A stretch of 64,000 bases of DNA from Sphingobacteriales bacterium. Lineage in GTDB: Bacteria; Bacteroidota; Bacteroidia; Chitinophagales; Chitinophagaceae. The first letter of the stretch is position 1; every line of letters starts with the position of its first letter. The notes beneath the pieces were generated by a model. The model saw only the letters and a list, made by a program, of their open reading frames with translations, made no database searches and was not told the DNA's origin. A program made the position numbers and the translations under genes. Below, piece by piece: positions 18,013-27,068 of this stretch. The stretch is from the NCBI GenBank assembly GCA_016192105.1, contig JACPUV010000053.1, forward strand, positions 62,001-126,000, given 5' to 3'.

Positions 18013-19719
18013 ATGAAAAATAGTTGTTTGGGTAACTTTAAACGGAACAGGTTGCTGTGGATTACTTTCATAGCAATTTTATTTTTAGGGGAGGGCTGTA
18101 AGAAAAAAGATCAGTCGTCCCCGAAATCTTCGGTAAAACTGATTACTGATTTCAGGTTACTGGCTGCGGATAACCCGGCATTGCCTGCAGATATACCCGG
18201 CAATTTCAGCCGGGATACTATTTACCTGTACCTGCCGGCCGGGGTCAGTGAACGTTCCTTTATCCCGAAGATCCGGTTTACCGGGACCCGTATTAGTCCT
18301 GCGACAGCCGTGATGCAGGATTTCAGCACGGTGCTTGTCTATACGGTAACGGCTGAAGACGGGAGCAGCAAGCCATTTTATGTGGTTACCCGGAACCTCA
18401 GTGACGAAAAAAGTATCCAGCGTTTTATCCTGGAAAAGTCTGTGAACCCTTCACTGGATGCGGATATTACCGGGGAAATACAGGGTGAGTCGATAGCCCT
18501 TTCCCTGCCGGCCGCCAGTATCAGCACCAGCCTGGTTCCCACCATCGTTTACACGGGAAAAACGCTCAGCCCGGTCCAGGGTACGGCGGGAAATTTTAAT
18601 AATCCCGTGTCCTATACTGTAACGGCGGAGGATGGAAGCTTCCGGAATTACAATGTCTTTTCCTCGTATAACCAGGAAGTGTATGCGGGGAGCGAGGATG
18701 GTTTTCTTTATGCGTTTGACGCCCGTACGGGCCGGGTGGATAGAAAATGGAACCTGGGATCACCTGTTCAATCCAACCCGATTATGTACAATGGAAATTT
18801 GTATGCCTGCTCCGGGAATGGGACTTTATTCTGTATTGACCCGGTATCGGGTTCGGTCCGGTGGACTCATCAGTCAGATGCGATGACGGGGACCCATGCG
18901 GCCCCGATTGCCTATAATGGCGCTATTTTTTATAATGATTTTTTAGTAAATACAATTTATGCCGAAGGAGGTATTTATTCAGTGAATGCAACTACCGGCT
19001 CCCGAAGGTGGAAAATACCCAGGGAATTAGCCGTCAGCCTGACCATGAATAATGGTGTTTTTTACAGCTGCCAGCGATTTTACTCCATGTATGCCTATGA
19101 CTGGAATACCGGCGCGAATTTATGGAATGGCCTGATCTCGCCGATCGGTTTTTCCAGCAATCCCTGTTTCTGGAATAATATGATCTTTGCGGATGGCGAG
19201 CTGATGGACATGATCGCCATTGATTTAAATAACCCGGGTGTGATGAAATGGCATCATTCAAATGGCTCACTGGGAGGAGCTTCCGCTGCCCCTACGGTTT
19301 ATAATAACAAACTCTATTCCGATAACGGATTAAATTTAAACTGCCTGGACCCGCTTACCGGCGCTCTGATCTGGAGGTTTAGTTCCCCGTCTTCCGGTTT
19401 TCGCCCTCCGGTTGGAATGAACGGTATCATTTACAGCAATACAAAGGGCGGAGAATTATATGCAGTCAATGCAGAGACGGGTAGCCTGGTATGGAAATTC
19501 GGCTCTTACGAAAATACCAATCCCTCCCTATCCAATGTCACTGTTGCCAATAATGCCGTCTATTTCGGGAACTGGAACAATAGCATTACCGCGCTGAATG
19601 CCGCAACAGGTGCTGTTCTCTGGGCTTATACCGGTAGCCGGCCTTTTTACAGTGGAATCCTGGTAGTAGATAAGGCGGGCACACAATACCATTCCTGTAT
19701 TTCCGGTAACCAGCAATAA
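18013..19719 (+). CDS. PQQ-like beta-propeller lipoprotein with two DUF5018-like domains
   Basis: A 568-residue lipoprotein: a signal peptide with lipobox FLGEGC (Cys about residue 29), then two related domains of about 85 residues (about 40-125 and 130-215), each ending in YTVTAEDGS, like DUF5018 modules of Bacteroidota surface lipoproteins. Residues about 220-568 form a PQQ-type beta-propeller with repeats such as YAGSEDGFLYAFDARTG, GTLFCIDPVSG and ALNAATGAVLWAY. No catalytic residues of quinoprotein dehydrogenases are evident, so a binding or scaffolding role at the cell surface is more likely than an enzyme. It has its own promoter, and a strong hairpin follows 44 bases after the stop. 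Confidence 0.82.
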   Translation: MKNSCLGNFKRNRLLWITFIAILFLGEGCKKKDQSSPKSSVKLITDFRLLAADNPALPADIPGNFSRDTIYLYLPAGVSERSFIPKIRFTGTRISPATAVMQDFSTVLVYTVTAEDGSSKPFYVVTRNLSDEKSIQRFILEKSVNPSLDADITGEIQGESIALSLPAASISTSLVPTIVYTGKTLSPVQGTAGNFNNPVSYTVTAEDGSFRNYNVFSSYNQEVYAGSEDGFLYAFDARTGRVDRKWNLGSPVQSNPIMYNGNLYACSGNGTLFCIDPVSGSVRWTHQSDAMTGTHAAPIAYNGAIFYNDFLVNTIYAEGGIYSVNATTGSRRWKIPRELAVSLTMNNGVFYSCQRFYSMYAYDWNTGANLWNGLISPIGFSSNPCFWNNMIFADGELMDMIAIDLNNPGVMKWHHSNGSLGGASAAPTVYNNKLYSDNGLNLNCLDPLTGALIWRFSSPSSGFRPPVGMNGIIYSNTKGGELYAVNAETGSLVWKFGSYENTNPSLSNVTVANNAVYFGNWNNSITALNAATGAVLWAYTGSRPFYSGILVVDKAGTQYHSCISGNQQ

Positions 19720-19763
19720 ATAAAACGGGGCAATTTATTTTCAGGTAATATTATTATAAGGAA

Positions 19764-19790
19764 TTGTCCTGAGTTGCAAACTCAGGACAA
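19764..19790. repeat. Perfect 12-base-arm hairpin after the beta-propeller gene
   Basis: TTGTCCTGAGTT (19764-19775), loop GCA, AACTCAGGACAA (19779-19790). The arms are perfectly complementary. No T-tract follows directly; TTTTTTTT begins about 19808, so this is not a textbook terminator. It could be a processing or stability hairpin at the transcript 3' end. Confidence 0.7.
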
Positions 19791-19957
19791 CGGGGAATGG
19801 CCTGATCTTTTTTTTAAAACCAGTGTTGCAGGTGCCGGACAGGCTTATAGAGTAAAAAAGGATGAACGGTTAGGGTTACGCTGAAAGGTTGTATTAAATT
19901 TTGTATTTTCAACCGGGTTGTATTCCGGTACAGATCCGGGCAACCACCCAAAGCGGT

Positions 19958-20434
19958 ATGATTATGAAAGAGTATTTGATTGAAACCTTCGGGTACAACG
20001 ATGTTACCAACCGAAAATTACTGGCAAAAATCCTGCAACTCCCGGATAGGGCAGAAGCGGTCCGGTTGTTCAGTCATCTGATCAATAGCCAGTATAAGTG
20101 GATGGCCAGGATTTTGCGGGATCCGAAAGCCCCGCAGATGTCCTGGTGGGACCCTGTTTACGCGGTGGAGGAGCTGGAAAAGGAATGGACCAAAAGCCTC
20201 GAGATATGGTTAGCCTATATCCGTTTAAAAACGGAGGATGAATTAAATGAGGAAGTAACCTTCATTGGATTTGACAACGGTCAATGGGCGGCTGCTCCCA
20301 AAGACATTGCTTTACAGCTGAATTATCATTCTATCCATCACCGGGCCCAGATTCAGACCCTCCTTCGTCAGCAGGGCATTGAACCTGACTTTGTGGATTA
20401 TATCGGCACCAAATACCGCAGGATAAGTGATTGA
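19958..20434 (+). CDS. DinB-like domain protein
   Basis: About 158 residues from ATG 19958 (MIMKEYLIETFGYNDVTNRKLL); ATG 19964 is an equal alternative, and an in-frame start at 19901 would add 19 residues unlike the family. It is a four-helix-bundle protein of the DinB/YfiT superfamily. The three metal-binding histidines are visible: one in LFSHLINSQYKW (about residue 32) and a pair in NYHSIHHRAQIQTLL near residue 129. Members are metal-dependent and include bacillithiol and mycothiol transferases; many Bacteroidota members have unknown substrates. It stands alone between two + genes. Confidence 0.85.
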   Translation: MIMKEYLIETFGYNDVTNRKLLAKILQLPDRAEAVRLFSHLINSQYKWMARILRDPKAPQMSWWDPVYAVEELEKEWTKSLEIWLAYIRLKTEDELNEEVTFIGFDNGQWAAAPKDIALQLNYHSIHHRAQIQTLLRQQGIEPDFVDYIGTKYRRISD

Positions 20435-20540
20435 GGAAAAAATTGAGGCGAATAGAAGCTCGGGGTCATTCGGCAGCTATGTAATTAATATCACCGTGTT
20501 ACTAAGGGAAATAAATTAATTTTAGGGCAAACGAACCGCC

Positions 20541-22097
20541 TTGCTACAAGACTATTTCCAATCTTTCCGGAAGCATATTATCGGGGCTGACACGTATTTT
20601 GAAACGCCTTATGGTACAAAAAAAATGATCTATGCCGACTGGACTGCCAGCGGAAGAGCCTACCAGCCGATCGAAGACCGGTTAACCAAAGAGATCATGC
20701 CCCTGTTAGGGAATACCCATACCGAAACGACAGTCACCGGTACGGCCATGACCCGGGCCTATGAACAGGCGAAAAAGATCATAAAACAGCATGTAAACGC
20801 GGGGCCGGATGATGTACTCATTTTTGCCGGCAGCGGGATGACGGGTGCGGTCAATAAATTGCAGCGGCTCCTGGGACTGCGGCTCCCCGAGAGGATCATG
20901 GACTATGTAAAAAATGGACGGTTGCCGGCCTCTCACGAACTGAAAAGTGATGTACTCAGGATCCACGAAATTTTCAGCAATTACCTGGATGTGGACCCGC
21001 TTTTAAAGCCGGTCATCTTTGTCTCGGAAATGGAACACCATTCCAACCAGACTTCCTGGCTGGAGACCATCGCCGATGTGGAGATCATCCCCAATGATGA
21101 GGAGGGGAATATCTGCCTTCATTCTCTTCAGCAGCTCCTGGAAAAATACAAAGACCGGCGCCATAAAATTGCGGCCATTACCGGCTGTTCCAATGTTACA
21201 GGTATTAGAACCCCGTATCATGATGTCGCAAAAAAAGTGCATGCATACAACGGTCTTTGTTTCGTGGATTTTGCCTGCTCCGCTCCCTATGTGGCGATCG
21301 ATATGCACCCGGCGGAAGAAGGCGCCTGGCTGGACGCCATTTTCTTTTCCCCGCATAAGTTTCTTGGCGGTCAGGGTACACCCGGTGTGCTGATCTTTCA
21401 TAAAAAGTTGTACAAAAATATTATACCCGACCAGCCGGGGGGTGGCACTGTTACCTATACCAACCCCTGGAAGATGCATGAATACATCAACGATATCGAG
21501 CACCGCGAAGACGGAGGAACCCCTCCATTCCTGCAGGGAATCAAAGCGGCACTGGCCGTAACACTGAAGGAGGAAATGGGGGTGGAGAAAATGCTGCAGC
21601 GGGAAGAAGAACTGCTGAAAATCGTATTTGAAAAATTGCCCGCAATACCGGGTATCGAAATACTCGAGCGCCAGACCACCCACCGGCTCGGGGTGATCTC
21701 CTTCATCCTGAAGGGAGCTCATTTCAATCTGGTGGTAAAACTACTGAACGACCGGTTTGGTATCCAGACCCGCGGTGGCTGCGCCTGCGCCGGTACCTAT
21801 GGTCATATGCTCCTGCACGTGGACCAGCTGCATTCCTACGAGATCCTCGAAGAAATGCACAAGGGGGACCTCTCCTGCAAACCCGGCTGGGTCCGGATGT
21901 CCATCCACCCGGTAATGACGGATGAAGAAATAAAGTATATCCTGCAGGCCATTGAAGAAGTGGCTTTACATTACCCGGAATGGAAAAAGGACTACATCTA
22001 TGAACCGGATACCAATGAGTACCATCACCTAACATTTCAGGATCCAACGGGGGAAAGGGTGAGGGGGTGGTTTGAGGGGGTGAGCGGTGAATGGTGA
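20541..22097 (+). CDS. Class-V aminotransferase-fold PLP enzyme (cysteine desulfurase-like)
   Basis: A 518-residue fold-type I PLP enzyme. The PLP-lysine motif is FFSPHKFLGGQGTPGVL near residues 269-285, and the substrate-side GIQTRGGCACAGTYGHMLL near 408 resembles the Cys-containing loop of SufS/NifS proteins. It is about 100 residues longer than SufS and belongs to a longer Bacteroidota subgroup whose substrate is not established. The start is TTG 20541: the conserved N-terminus (FRKHIIGADTYFETPYGTKKMIYADWTASGRA) begins before the first in-frame ATG. A TAATTTTA box (one mismatch to TAnnTTTG) at 20517-20524 is consistent with it. Confidence 0.85.
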   Translation: MLQDYFQSFRKHIIGADTYFETPYGTKKMIYADWTASGRAYQPIEDRLTKEIMPLLGNTHTETTVTGTAMTRAYEQAKKIIKQHVNAGPDDVLIFAGSGMTGAVNKLQRLLGLRLPERIMDYVKNGRLPASHELKSDVLRIHEIFSNYLDVDPLLKPVIFVSEMEHHSNQTSWLETIADVEIIPNDEEGNICLHSLQQLLEKYKDRRHKIAAITGCSNVTGIRTPYHDVAKKVHAYNGLCFVDFACSAPYVAIDMHPAEEGAWLDAIFFSPHKFLGGQGTPGVLIFHKKLYKNIIPDQPGGGTVTYTNPWKMHEYINDIEHREDGGTPPFLQGIKAALAVTLKEEMGVEKMLQREEELLKIVFEKLPAIPGIEILERQTTHRLGVISFILKGAHFNLVVKLLNDRFGIQTRGGCACAGTYGHMLLHVDQLHSYEILEEMHKGDLSCKPGWVRMSIHPVMTDEEIKYILQAIEEVALHYPEWKKDYIYEPDTNEYHHLTFQDPTGERVRGWFEGVSGEW

Positions 22098-22179
22098 ATG
22101 GGGCCCTCTAATCATCACCTGCAGATAGATGGAGATTTCGTATTCTTTGGGGACTAAGCTGTAACCAATAGCGGGTCGT

Positions 22180-22259
22180 ATTGAGCATTGAAAATTGAAT
22201 ATTGATAATTTCGTTTATTACGGAACTCAATGTTCAATGCTCAATGTTCAATTTTCAAT
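22180..22259. repeat. Inverted pair of heptamer arrays (ATTGARN words)
   Basis: Four contiguous 7-base words (ATTGAGC, ATTGAAA, ATTGAAT, ATTGATA) fill 22180-22207. After a 17-base spacer, five words in the opposite orientation (ACTCAAT, GTTCAAT, GCTCAAT, GTTCAAT, TTTCAAT) fill 22225-22259. The two arms can pair imperfectly into a long hairpin. The tract lies between convergent genes, just before the hppA terminator. Confidence 0.85.
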
Positions 22260-22265
22260 ACTCAT

Positions 22266-22302
22266 AAAAAAAATAAGCCCCCCTGTGGAAACAGCGGGAC
22301 TT
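22266..22302 (-). terminator. Terminator of hppA
   Basis: On the minus strand, arms AAGTCCCGCTGT and ACAGGGGGGCTT (12 bases each, two mismatches) enclose TTCC and are followed by ATTTTTTTT. It starts 30 bases after the hppA stop. Confidence 0.8.
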
Positions 22303-22331
22303 AGCAATGGTTCTGATTAAGAACGTAAATA

Positions 22332-24581
22332 TTATTGGTAATAAGCCGTATTGGCGGTATTTATTTTTGCAACCGGCTCATCGTTCATTTTATATTCACG
22401 GGCACCCACCGGTTTTACTTCGGGTGTTACCGGCACCTCTGCTTTCTTTTCGTGGAGCTGCGCCAGGGTGGGAGCAATCACGAGGGAAACAATGGACATC
22501 AATTTAATCAAAATATTCATAGAAGGGCCGGAAGTATCTTTAAAGGGATCTCCGACGGTATCACCGGTTACAGAAGCTTTGTGCGGCTCTGATTTCTTGT
22601 AATACATTTCGCCGTTGATCTCTACACCTTTTTCAAAGGATTTTTTAGCGTTGTCCCAGGCGCCGCCGGCATTGTTCTGGAACATCCCCATTAGCACCCC
22701 GCTTACGGTAGCACCGGCTAAGAAGCCGCCCAGGGCCTCCGGGCCAAGTAAGAAACCAATGGCCAGGGGGGAGATGATTGTGATTGCACCGGGTAAAAGC
22801 ATTTTCTTAATGGAAGCCTGGGTGGAGATGGCCACACATTTATCATACTCCGGTTTACCAGTACCTTCCATGATACCCGGTATCGTGCGGAACTGGCGGC
22901 GCACTTCTTCCACCATGCTCATCGCGGCTTCCCCTACAGCACGAATGGCCAGGGAGGAGAAGATCATCGGGATCATACCCCCGATAAAAAGGGAGGCCAG
23001 CACTTCGGCCTTATAAATATCAATATGCTGATTACCCGGCATGGCCACACCCACAAAAGCGGCAAACAGGGCCAGGGCGGTTAAGGCAGCAGAGGCGATC
23101 GCGAATCCTTTACCGGTTGCGGCCGTGGTATTACCTACCGCATCCAGTACATCCGTTTTTTCGCGAACCTCTTTGGGTAATTCACTCATTTCTGCGATAC
23201 CACCGGCATTGTCCGCAATGGGACCGAAAGCATCGATCGCTAACTGCATGGCCGTGGTGGCCATCATACCGGCTGCGGCAATCGCCACCCCATAAAGACC
23301 GGCAAACTGGTAGGAGCCCCAGATACCACCGGCTAAAACAAGAATAGGGAGGAAGGTTGATTCCATACCCACGGCCAGACCTCCGATCACGTTGGTGGCA
23401 TGACCGGTGGAAGATTGCCGGATGATAGAATTCACCGGGCGTTTGCCCATGGCCGTATAATATTCTGTGATGATACTCATTAAAGCGCCCACGGTCAGGC
23501 CTACACCAATAGCACCCAGTACCCCCCATTTGGTAAATGTGAATCCTCTTAAGGTCATGGTTCCCTCGGGCAGGATAAAATAAACCAACCCGGCGGCCGC
23601 AAAGGCCGTCAGTACGATAGAGCCCCAGTTACCCATGTTCAGGGCTTTCTGTACGTTATTTGTATTGATTCCGGCCGTATCACTGACACGAACAAACAAT
23701 GTTCCGATGATGGAAAACAGGATACCGGTACCGGCGATCAGCATCGGCAGTACAACCGGGGAGAAACCACCCATTGTATCGTTGCCAAAATCAACAGAGG
23801 TTTGTTGCCCGAGTACGATCGTGGCAAGAACAGTGGCCACATAAGAACCGAATAAGTCGGCACCCATACCGGCCACGTCACCCACATTATCCCCCACGTT
23901 ATCCGCGATTGTTGCGGGGTTACGGGGATCATCTTCGGGGATACCTGCTTCTACCTTACCCACCAGGTCAGCCCCAACATCGGCGGCCTTGGTGTAAATA
24001 CCGCCACCCACACGGGCGAAGAGGGCAATGGATTCAGCGCCGAGGGAGAAACCGGTCAGTACTTCGATGGTCCGGATCATTTCCGTTGAATCAATGGAAG
24101 CGCCGGGGGCAAAAACCTGTTTTAATACTATATATAAACCACCGAGCCCGAGTACGGCCAGTCCGGATACACCCAGTCCCATAACGGCGCCACCGGTGAA
24201 GGATACATTCAATGCTTTGCTTAAACTGGTACGGGCGGCATGGGCGGTCCGCACATTGGCCCGGGTGGCCACTTTCATACCGATATAGCCGGCGGTGGCG
24301 CTGAAAACGGCACCCACGACGAAGGCGACCGCGATCAGCCAGTGGGAGTGGGGATTGGCCTGTGCCATTACGGCAAGCAGGATACCTACAATCACTACAA
24401 AATATCCAAGGATCTTCCATTCGGCTTTCAGGAAGGCCATTGCACCTACGGCAATGTAATTGCTGATTTCTTTCATCCGGTCGTTACCGGCGTCTTGTCG
24501 GGAGACCCAATTGAACTTAATCAGGGTGTAGAGCAAGCCAATCAGTCCCATGACGGGTACCAGGTAGATCAATTTGTCCAT
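22332..24581 (-). CDS. hppA: Membrane-bound ion-translocating pyrophosphatase, K+-dependent type
   Basis: A 749-residue polytopic membrane enzyme that hydrolyses pyrophosphate and pumps Na+ and/or H+. The catalytic block ADNVGDNVGDVAGMGADLF is at about residues 227-245, preceded by GIPEDDPRNPATI; further Asp-rich motifs lie near the C-terminus (NNAGGAWDNAKK). The sequence DAVGNTTAATGKG carries Ala where K+-independent enzymes have Lys (GNTTKA), which places it in the K+-dependent subclass; many Bacteroidota members of that subclass pump Na+, but ion specificity here is inference. It is monocistronic with its own terminator. It scavenges biosynthetic pyrophosphate to energise the membrane. Confidence 0.97.
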   Translation of the reverse strand: MDKLIYLVPVMGLIGLLYTLIKFNWVSRQDAGNDRMKEISNYIAVGAMAFLKAEWKILGYFVVIVGILLAVMAQANPHSHWLIAVAFVVGAVFSATAGYIGMKVATRANVRTAHAARTSLSKALNVSFTGGAVMGLGVSGLAVLGLGGLYIVLKQVFAPGASIDSTEMIRTIEVLTGFSLGAESIALFARVGGGIYTKAADVGADLVGKVEAGIPEDDPRNPATIADNVGDNVGDVAGMGADLFGSYVATVLATIVLGQQTSVDFGNDTMGGFSPVVLPMLIAGTGILFSIIGTLFVRVSDTAGINTNNVQKALNMGNWGSIVLTAFAAAGLVYFILPEGTMTLRGFTFTKWGVLGAIGVGLTVGALMSIITEYYTAMGKRPVNSIIRQSSTGHATNVIGGLAVGMESTFLPILVLAGGIWGSYQFAGLYGVAIAAAGMMATTAMQLAIDAFGPIADNAGGIAEMSELPKEVREKTDVLDAVGNTTAATGKGFAIASAALTALALFAAFVGVAMPGNQHIDIYKAEVLASLFIGGMIPMIFSSLAIRAVGEAAMSMVEEVRRQFRTIPGIMEGTGKPEYDKCVAISTQASIKKMLLPGAITIISPLAIGFLLGPEALGGFLAGATVSGVLMGMFQNNAGGAWDNAKKSFEKGVEINGEMYYKKSEPHKASVTGDTVGDPFKDTSGPSMNILIKLMSIVSLVIAPTLAQLHEKKAEVPVTPEVKPVGAREYKMNDEPVAKINTANTAYYQ

Positions 24582-24720
24582 AACAGTCGATTCTTATAGT
24601 CAGATTTGATGAAAAAAGGCCATTTTGGCCGGGCGGCAAAGATAGGGGTTGGCCGGCAATACCCCAAACCCCCGAGGGGCTTTATTTACAGGGGTTTGAA
24701 CTGTAAAAACAGCCTTAGTT

Positions 24721-25386
24721 TTAGCGTTGATTTCGCTCATCGGGAGCGGTTTCATCAATACTTTCATCGCCTTCATCGCCGCATGTGCAATTACAGTTTT
24801 TGGGCCGGAGGGATTGGGCTGCTTCTAACTGGTTATCAATATCTTTCAGCATTGTATCTGCTTTCCGGATGGAATCTGCATTTTTAGTCCTTCCTACTTT
24901 TATATTTATATCTTTTATTTCCAGTGAGTTAATGGCAGTATTAAACGCCTCAGGGGTGGAGGGGCTTAATTCCAGGCTGATTTCCTGGCCGGGTCCGATG
25001 ATGAATGCATGTAGAACAAATGCCACCCCATCCGCATTTTCGGTCACGCCCATAATAAAGGCTTTCGATCCGATGGGCAGATAAATGGTTCCGTCGGCAT
25101 AGGCAAAGACATATTTTCCCGATCCGTCTTTTTTCAATCCGCCTTTCGCATAGATTTTCTTAACCGGGATGATCAGGAATATGTCCGCTTTTTCCTGGTA
25201 TGCCCCGGTAACCCTGACAGCCAGCCCGGTTTTCTGATTCCCGGTAATATCTTTTAGCAGCACATCGATATTGTACCAGCCAAAACGCTGAATGCTGAAC
25301 TGGTGATAAACGGCCTGCTGGTTGGCCGGGTTGACGATTTCCTTTTCAGTAAATATTGGCGCAGGTGGGGGGGCGGGCACGGGCAC
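24721..25386 (-). CDS. Hypothetical protein, C-terminal part of a probable frameshifted gene
   Basis: 221 residues if a GTG start at 25386 is used, but that start lies in the middle of a Pro-rich linker (PVPAPPPAP), which is unlikely. The open frame continues upstream without a start (ITENGPQTVEERNQGP...), and a second frame at 25254-25499 supplies a plausible N-terminus, so the real gene probably spans 24721-25499 with one frameshift. The body contains a beta-rich domain with FGWYNIDVLLKD and IYLPIGSKAFIMGV, a pattern seen in Bacteroidota envelope proteins, then a charged C-terminus with a Cys-rich CNCTCGDEGDE motif. I do not recognise a family with known function. Confidence 0.55.
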   Translation of the reverse strand: MPVPAPPPAPIFTEKEIVNPANQQAVYHQFSIQRFGWYNIDVLLKDITGNQKTGLAVRVTGAYQEKADIFLIIPVKKIYAKGGLKKDGSGKYVFAYADGTIYLPIGSKAFIMGVTENADGVAFVLHAFIIGPGQEISLELSPSTPEAFNTAINSLEIKDINIKVGRTKNADSIRKADTMLKDIDNQLEAAQSLRPKNCNCTCGDEGDESIDETAPDERNQR

Positions 25387-25499
25387 GGGGCCCTGGTTCC
25401 TTTCTTCAACGGTTTGCGGACCATTTTCAGTGATTTGTACTCCCCTTTTATTTCTTCCTGGCGTTTATATAGTTTGTTCACCAGCTCGTTATACCGCAT
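25254..25499 (-). other. Probable N-terminal part of the frameshifted hypothetical gene
   Basis: ATG 25499 opens MRYNELVNKLYKRQEEIKGE, a convincing amphipathic start, with a perfect TACATTTG -7 box 13 bases upstream of the ATG. After about residue 25 this frame degenerates (KMVRKPLKKGTRAPCPCPPP), while the alternative frame reads naturally and continues into the 24721-25386 protein. The shift must lie between about 25390 and 25440; a G7 run at 25367-25373 lies nearby but probably downstream of the shift. Confidence 0.5.
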
Positions 25500-25512
25500 G
25501 CAACTGTTAATG

Positions 25513-25520
25513 CAAATGTA
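25513..25520 (-). promoter_or_regulatory. -7 box (TACATTTG) of the hypothetical gene
   Basis: Exact TAnnTTTG match on the minus strand with its last base 13 bases before ATG 25499; predicted leader about 10 bases. No TTG was found at the -33 distance. Confidence 0.45.
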
Positions 25521-25802
25521 TCACCGGTAAAACGTTTCATGAAATGAGCCAGGTCGGGACCGGGGGGAACCAATACGGCACTATAAGTCCTTGCCCGTTA
25601 ATATGTTTTCTAAAGTGAAAATGCAGAATGTCCGAATGAATACCTCAGCCAATACGAATTGCACCTATTCTCAATCTTGAGCTACAAATATTGCCAGATG
25701 TCCATTAGCGATTCAAAACATGACTGATAACATTTCCCGGATTGATGAAGATCATTCTAGACACTTCCTATATCCTGTATCTTAATTGTATTAAAAAGCA
25801 AT
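25521..25802. other. Intergenic stretch without a gene
   Basis: Divergent gap between the hypothetical gene and the small membrane protein. It marks the beginning of the more A+T-rich block. I see no repeat, RNA or clear promoter apart from the TACATTTG box at its left edge. Confidence 0.4.
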
Positions 25803-26108
25803 ATGGATAGCTCCCAAATTCATCTTGCCCTGACACAAGTTCCCGTGATCCTTTCTATTGTTGGACTGGTTGTCCTGGTAGCCGCAACGGGTAGAAAAAA
25901 TGATAAACTCACCAAAACATCATATTCCCTTTTGCTTCTTGCTGGACTTTCTGCTGTTCCCGTATCTTTTACGGGTGAAGGAGTAGCAGAAATCGTTATT
26001 GAGAGGCATGAAGAGCCCGCGAAGTTTGATTTTGCTGTGGTGGGCGCTGTAGCCAATATTTCATTGGTCGGACTCCTGCTGCATAGGAGAACAAAAGTTA
26101 GCGGTTGA
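25803..26108 (+). CDS. Small DUF2231-like membrane protein, short form
   Basis: 101 residues with three predicted membrane segments: about 13-31, 40-57 and 75-93. The first two with VPVILSIVGLVVLVA and LLLAGLSAVPVSFTGEGVAE strongly resemble the first half of DUF2231-type proteins, which keep an FTGEGAE-like turn followed by an acidic HEE helix (here IERHEEPAKF). Homologues I know are about 130-160 residues with four membrane segments, so this one seems to lack the last part. No frameshift is obvious at its end. Function unknown. Confidence 0.6.
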   Translation: MDSSQIHLALTQVPVILSIVGLVVLVAATGRKNDKLTKTSYSLLLLAGLSAVPVSFTGEGVAEIVIERHEEPAKFDFAVVGAVANISLVGLLLHRRTKVSG

Positions 26109-26321
26109 TAAAGCGCTGGTGTTTTTTTGGGGTCTGTCTGCCGGAGTTATCATGACTGTAACAACTCATCCTGGGGCCGGTAAGGCGAACGGGAGTCCAT
26201 TCTGAGGTTACGGTTCAAACTGAATAGGGAGTGAACGGCGAGTGGCAAAATGACGTGAAATCGATAGAGATAGAAGAGGGATGTTCTCATTGATCTTACG
26301 ATTGCATTAAATCAGTTCAAG

Positions 26322-27065
26322 ATGCGGGTTAATATTTTTCTTTTAGGGATACTATCTGTTTCCGGCCTTTATGGACAAACAGCCAGGGAGATTGTGCATA
26401 CTGCTGACGCGAAAATGCGTGGAAATACTTGGCAAGCGCAAATCTCTATTCAAACTGTTCGCCCCACCTGGTCCCGTAAAATGACTGTAAAAACCTGGGT
26501 AAAAGGAACAGACCTTGCTATGATCCTCATTCAATCGCCTGCAAAAGACAAAGGGATTGTATACCTGAAGCGGAAAAAAGAAGTCTGGAATTGGATGCCC
26601 TCACTGGAAAAGATTATTAAGCTTCCGCCATCCATGATGAGCCAGTCGTGGATGGGTACCGATTTTACCAACGACGACCTGGTAAAGGAATCGTCAGTTG
26701 TAAATGATTACGATCATAGCATAGCCGGTGATACCATCATTGGCGATCGCACATGTTACATTATTCAGATGCTGCCTAAGCCGGATGCTGCCGTGGTGTG
26801 GGGAAAACTGCTCGTCTGTATCGATAAAAAGGATTTTCTGGAGTTGCACACCCGTTTTTATGATGAGGATGGAAGCCTTGTCAATACCATGAATGCATCG
26901 GATATAAAAATAATGGATGGCCGGTTGATACCAACCCGTTTTGAAATGATACCGGCAGATAAACCTAACCAGAAAACCGTGATGGTATATATATCCGTTA
27001 TGTACAATCGGCCCCTGGAGGATGCTTTTTTTACAACGGAGAAGATGAAAATGCTAAATGAGTAA
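26322..27065 (+). CDS. LolA-like outer-membrane lipoprotein-sorting family protein
   Basis: 247 residues with a signal peptide (MRVNIFLLGILSVSGLYGQ) and a LolA/LolB-like half-barrel of the PF17131 type: TAREIVHTADAKMRG, then SWMGTDFTNDDLVKESSVV and the closing MVYISVMYNRPLEDAFFTTE are family hallmarks. Proteins of this group bind a lipid or lipoprotein in the periplasm and are usually encoded with ABC or RND transporters. The permease gene starts three bases after the stop, making this the first gene of a five-gene operon, and it presumably carries the substrate of that transporter between the membranes. Confidence 0.85.
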   Translation: MRVNIFLLGILSVSGLYGQTAREIVHTADAKMRGNTWQAQISIQTVRPTWSRKMTVKTWVKGTDLAMILIQSPAKDKGIVYLKRKKEVWNWMPSLEKIIKLPPSMMSQSWMGTDFTNDDLVKESSVVNDYDHSIAGDTIIGDRTCYIIQMLPKPDAAVVWGKLLVCIDKKDFLELHTRFYDEDGSLVNTMNASDIKIMDGRLIPTRFEMIPADKPNQKTVMVYISVMYNRPLEDAFFTTEKMKMLNE

Positions 27066-27068
27066 GAT

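Noticed and set aside
21003..21722. 239-residue minus-strand open frame inside the PLP enzyme gene.
   Set aside because: Antisense shadow of a well-conserved enzyme; no family resemblance.
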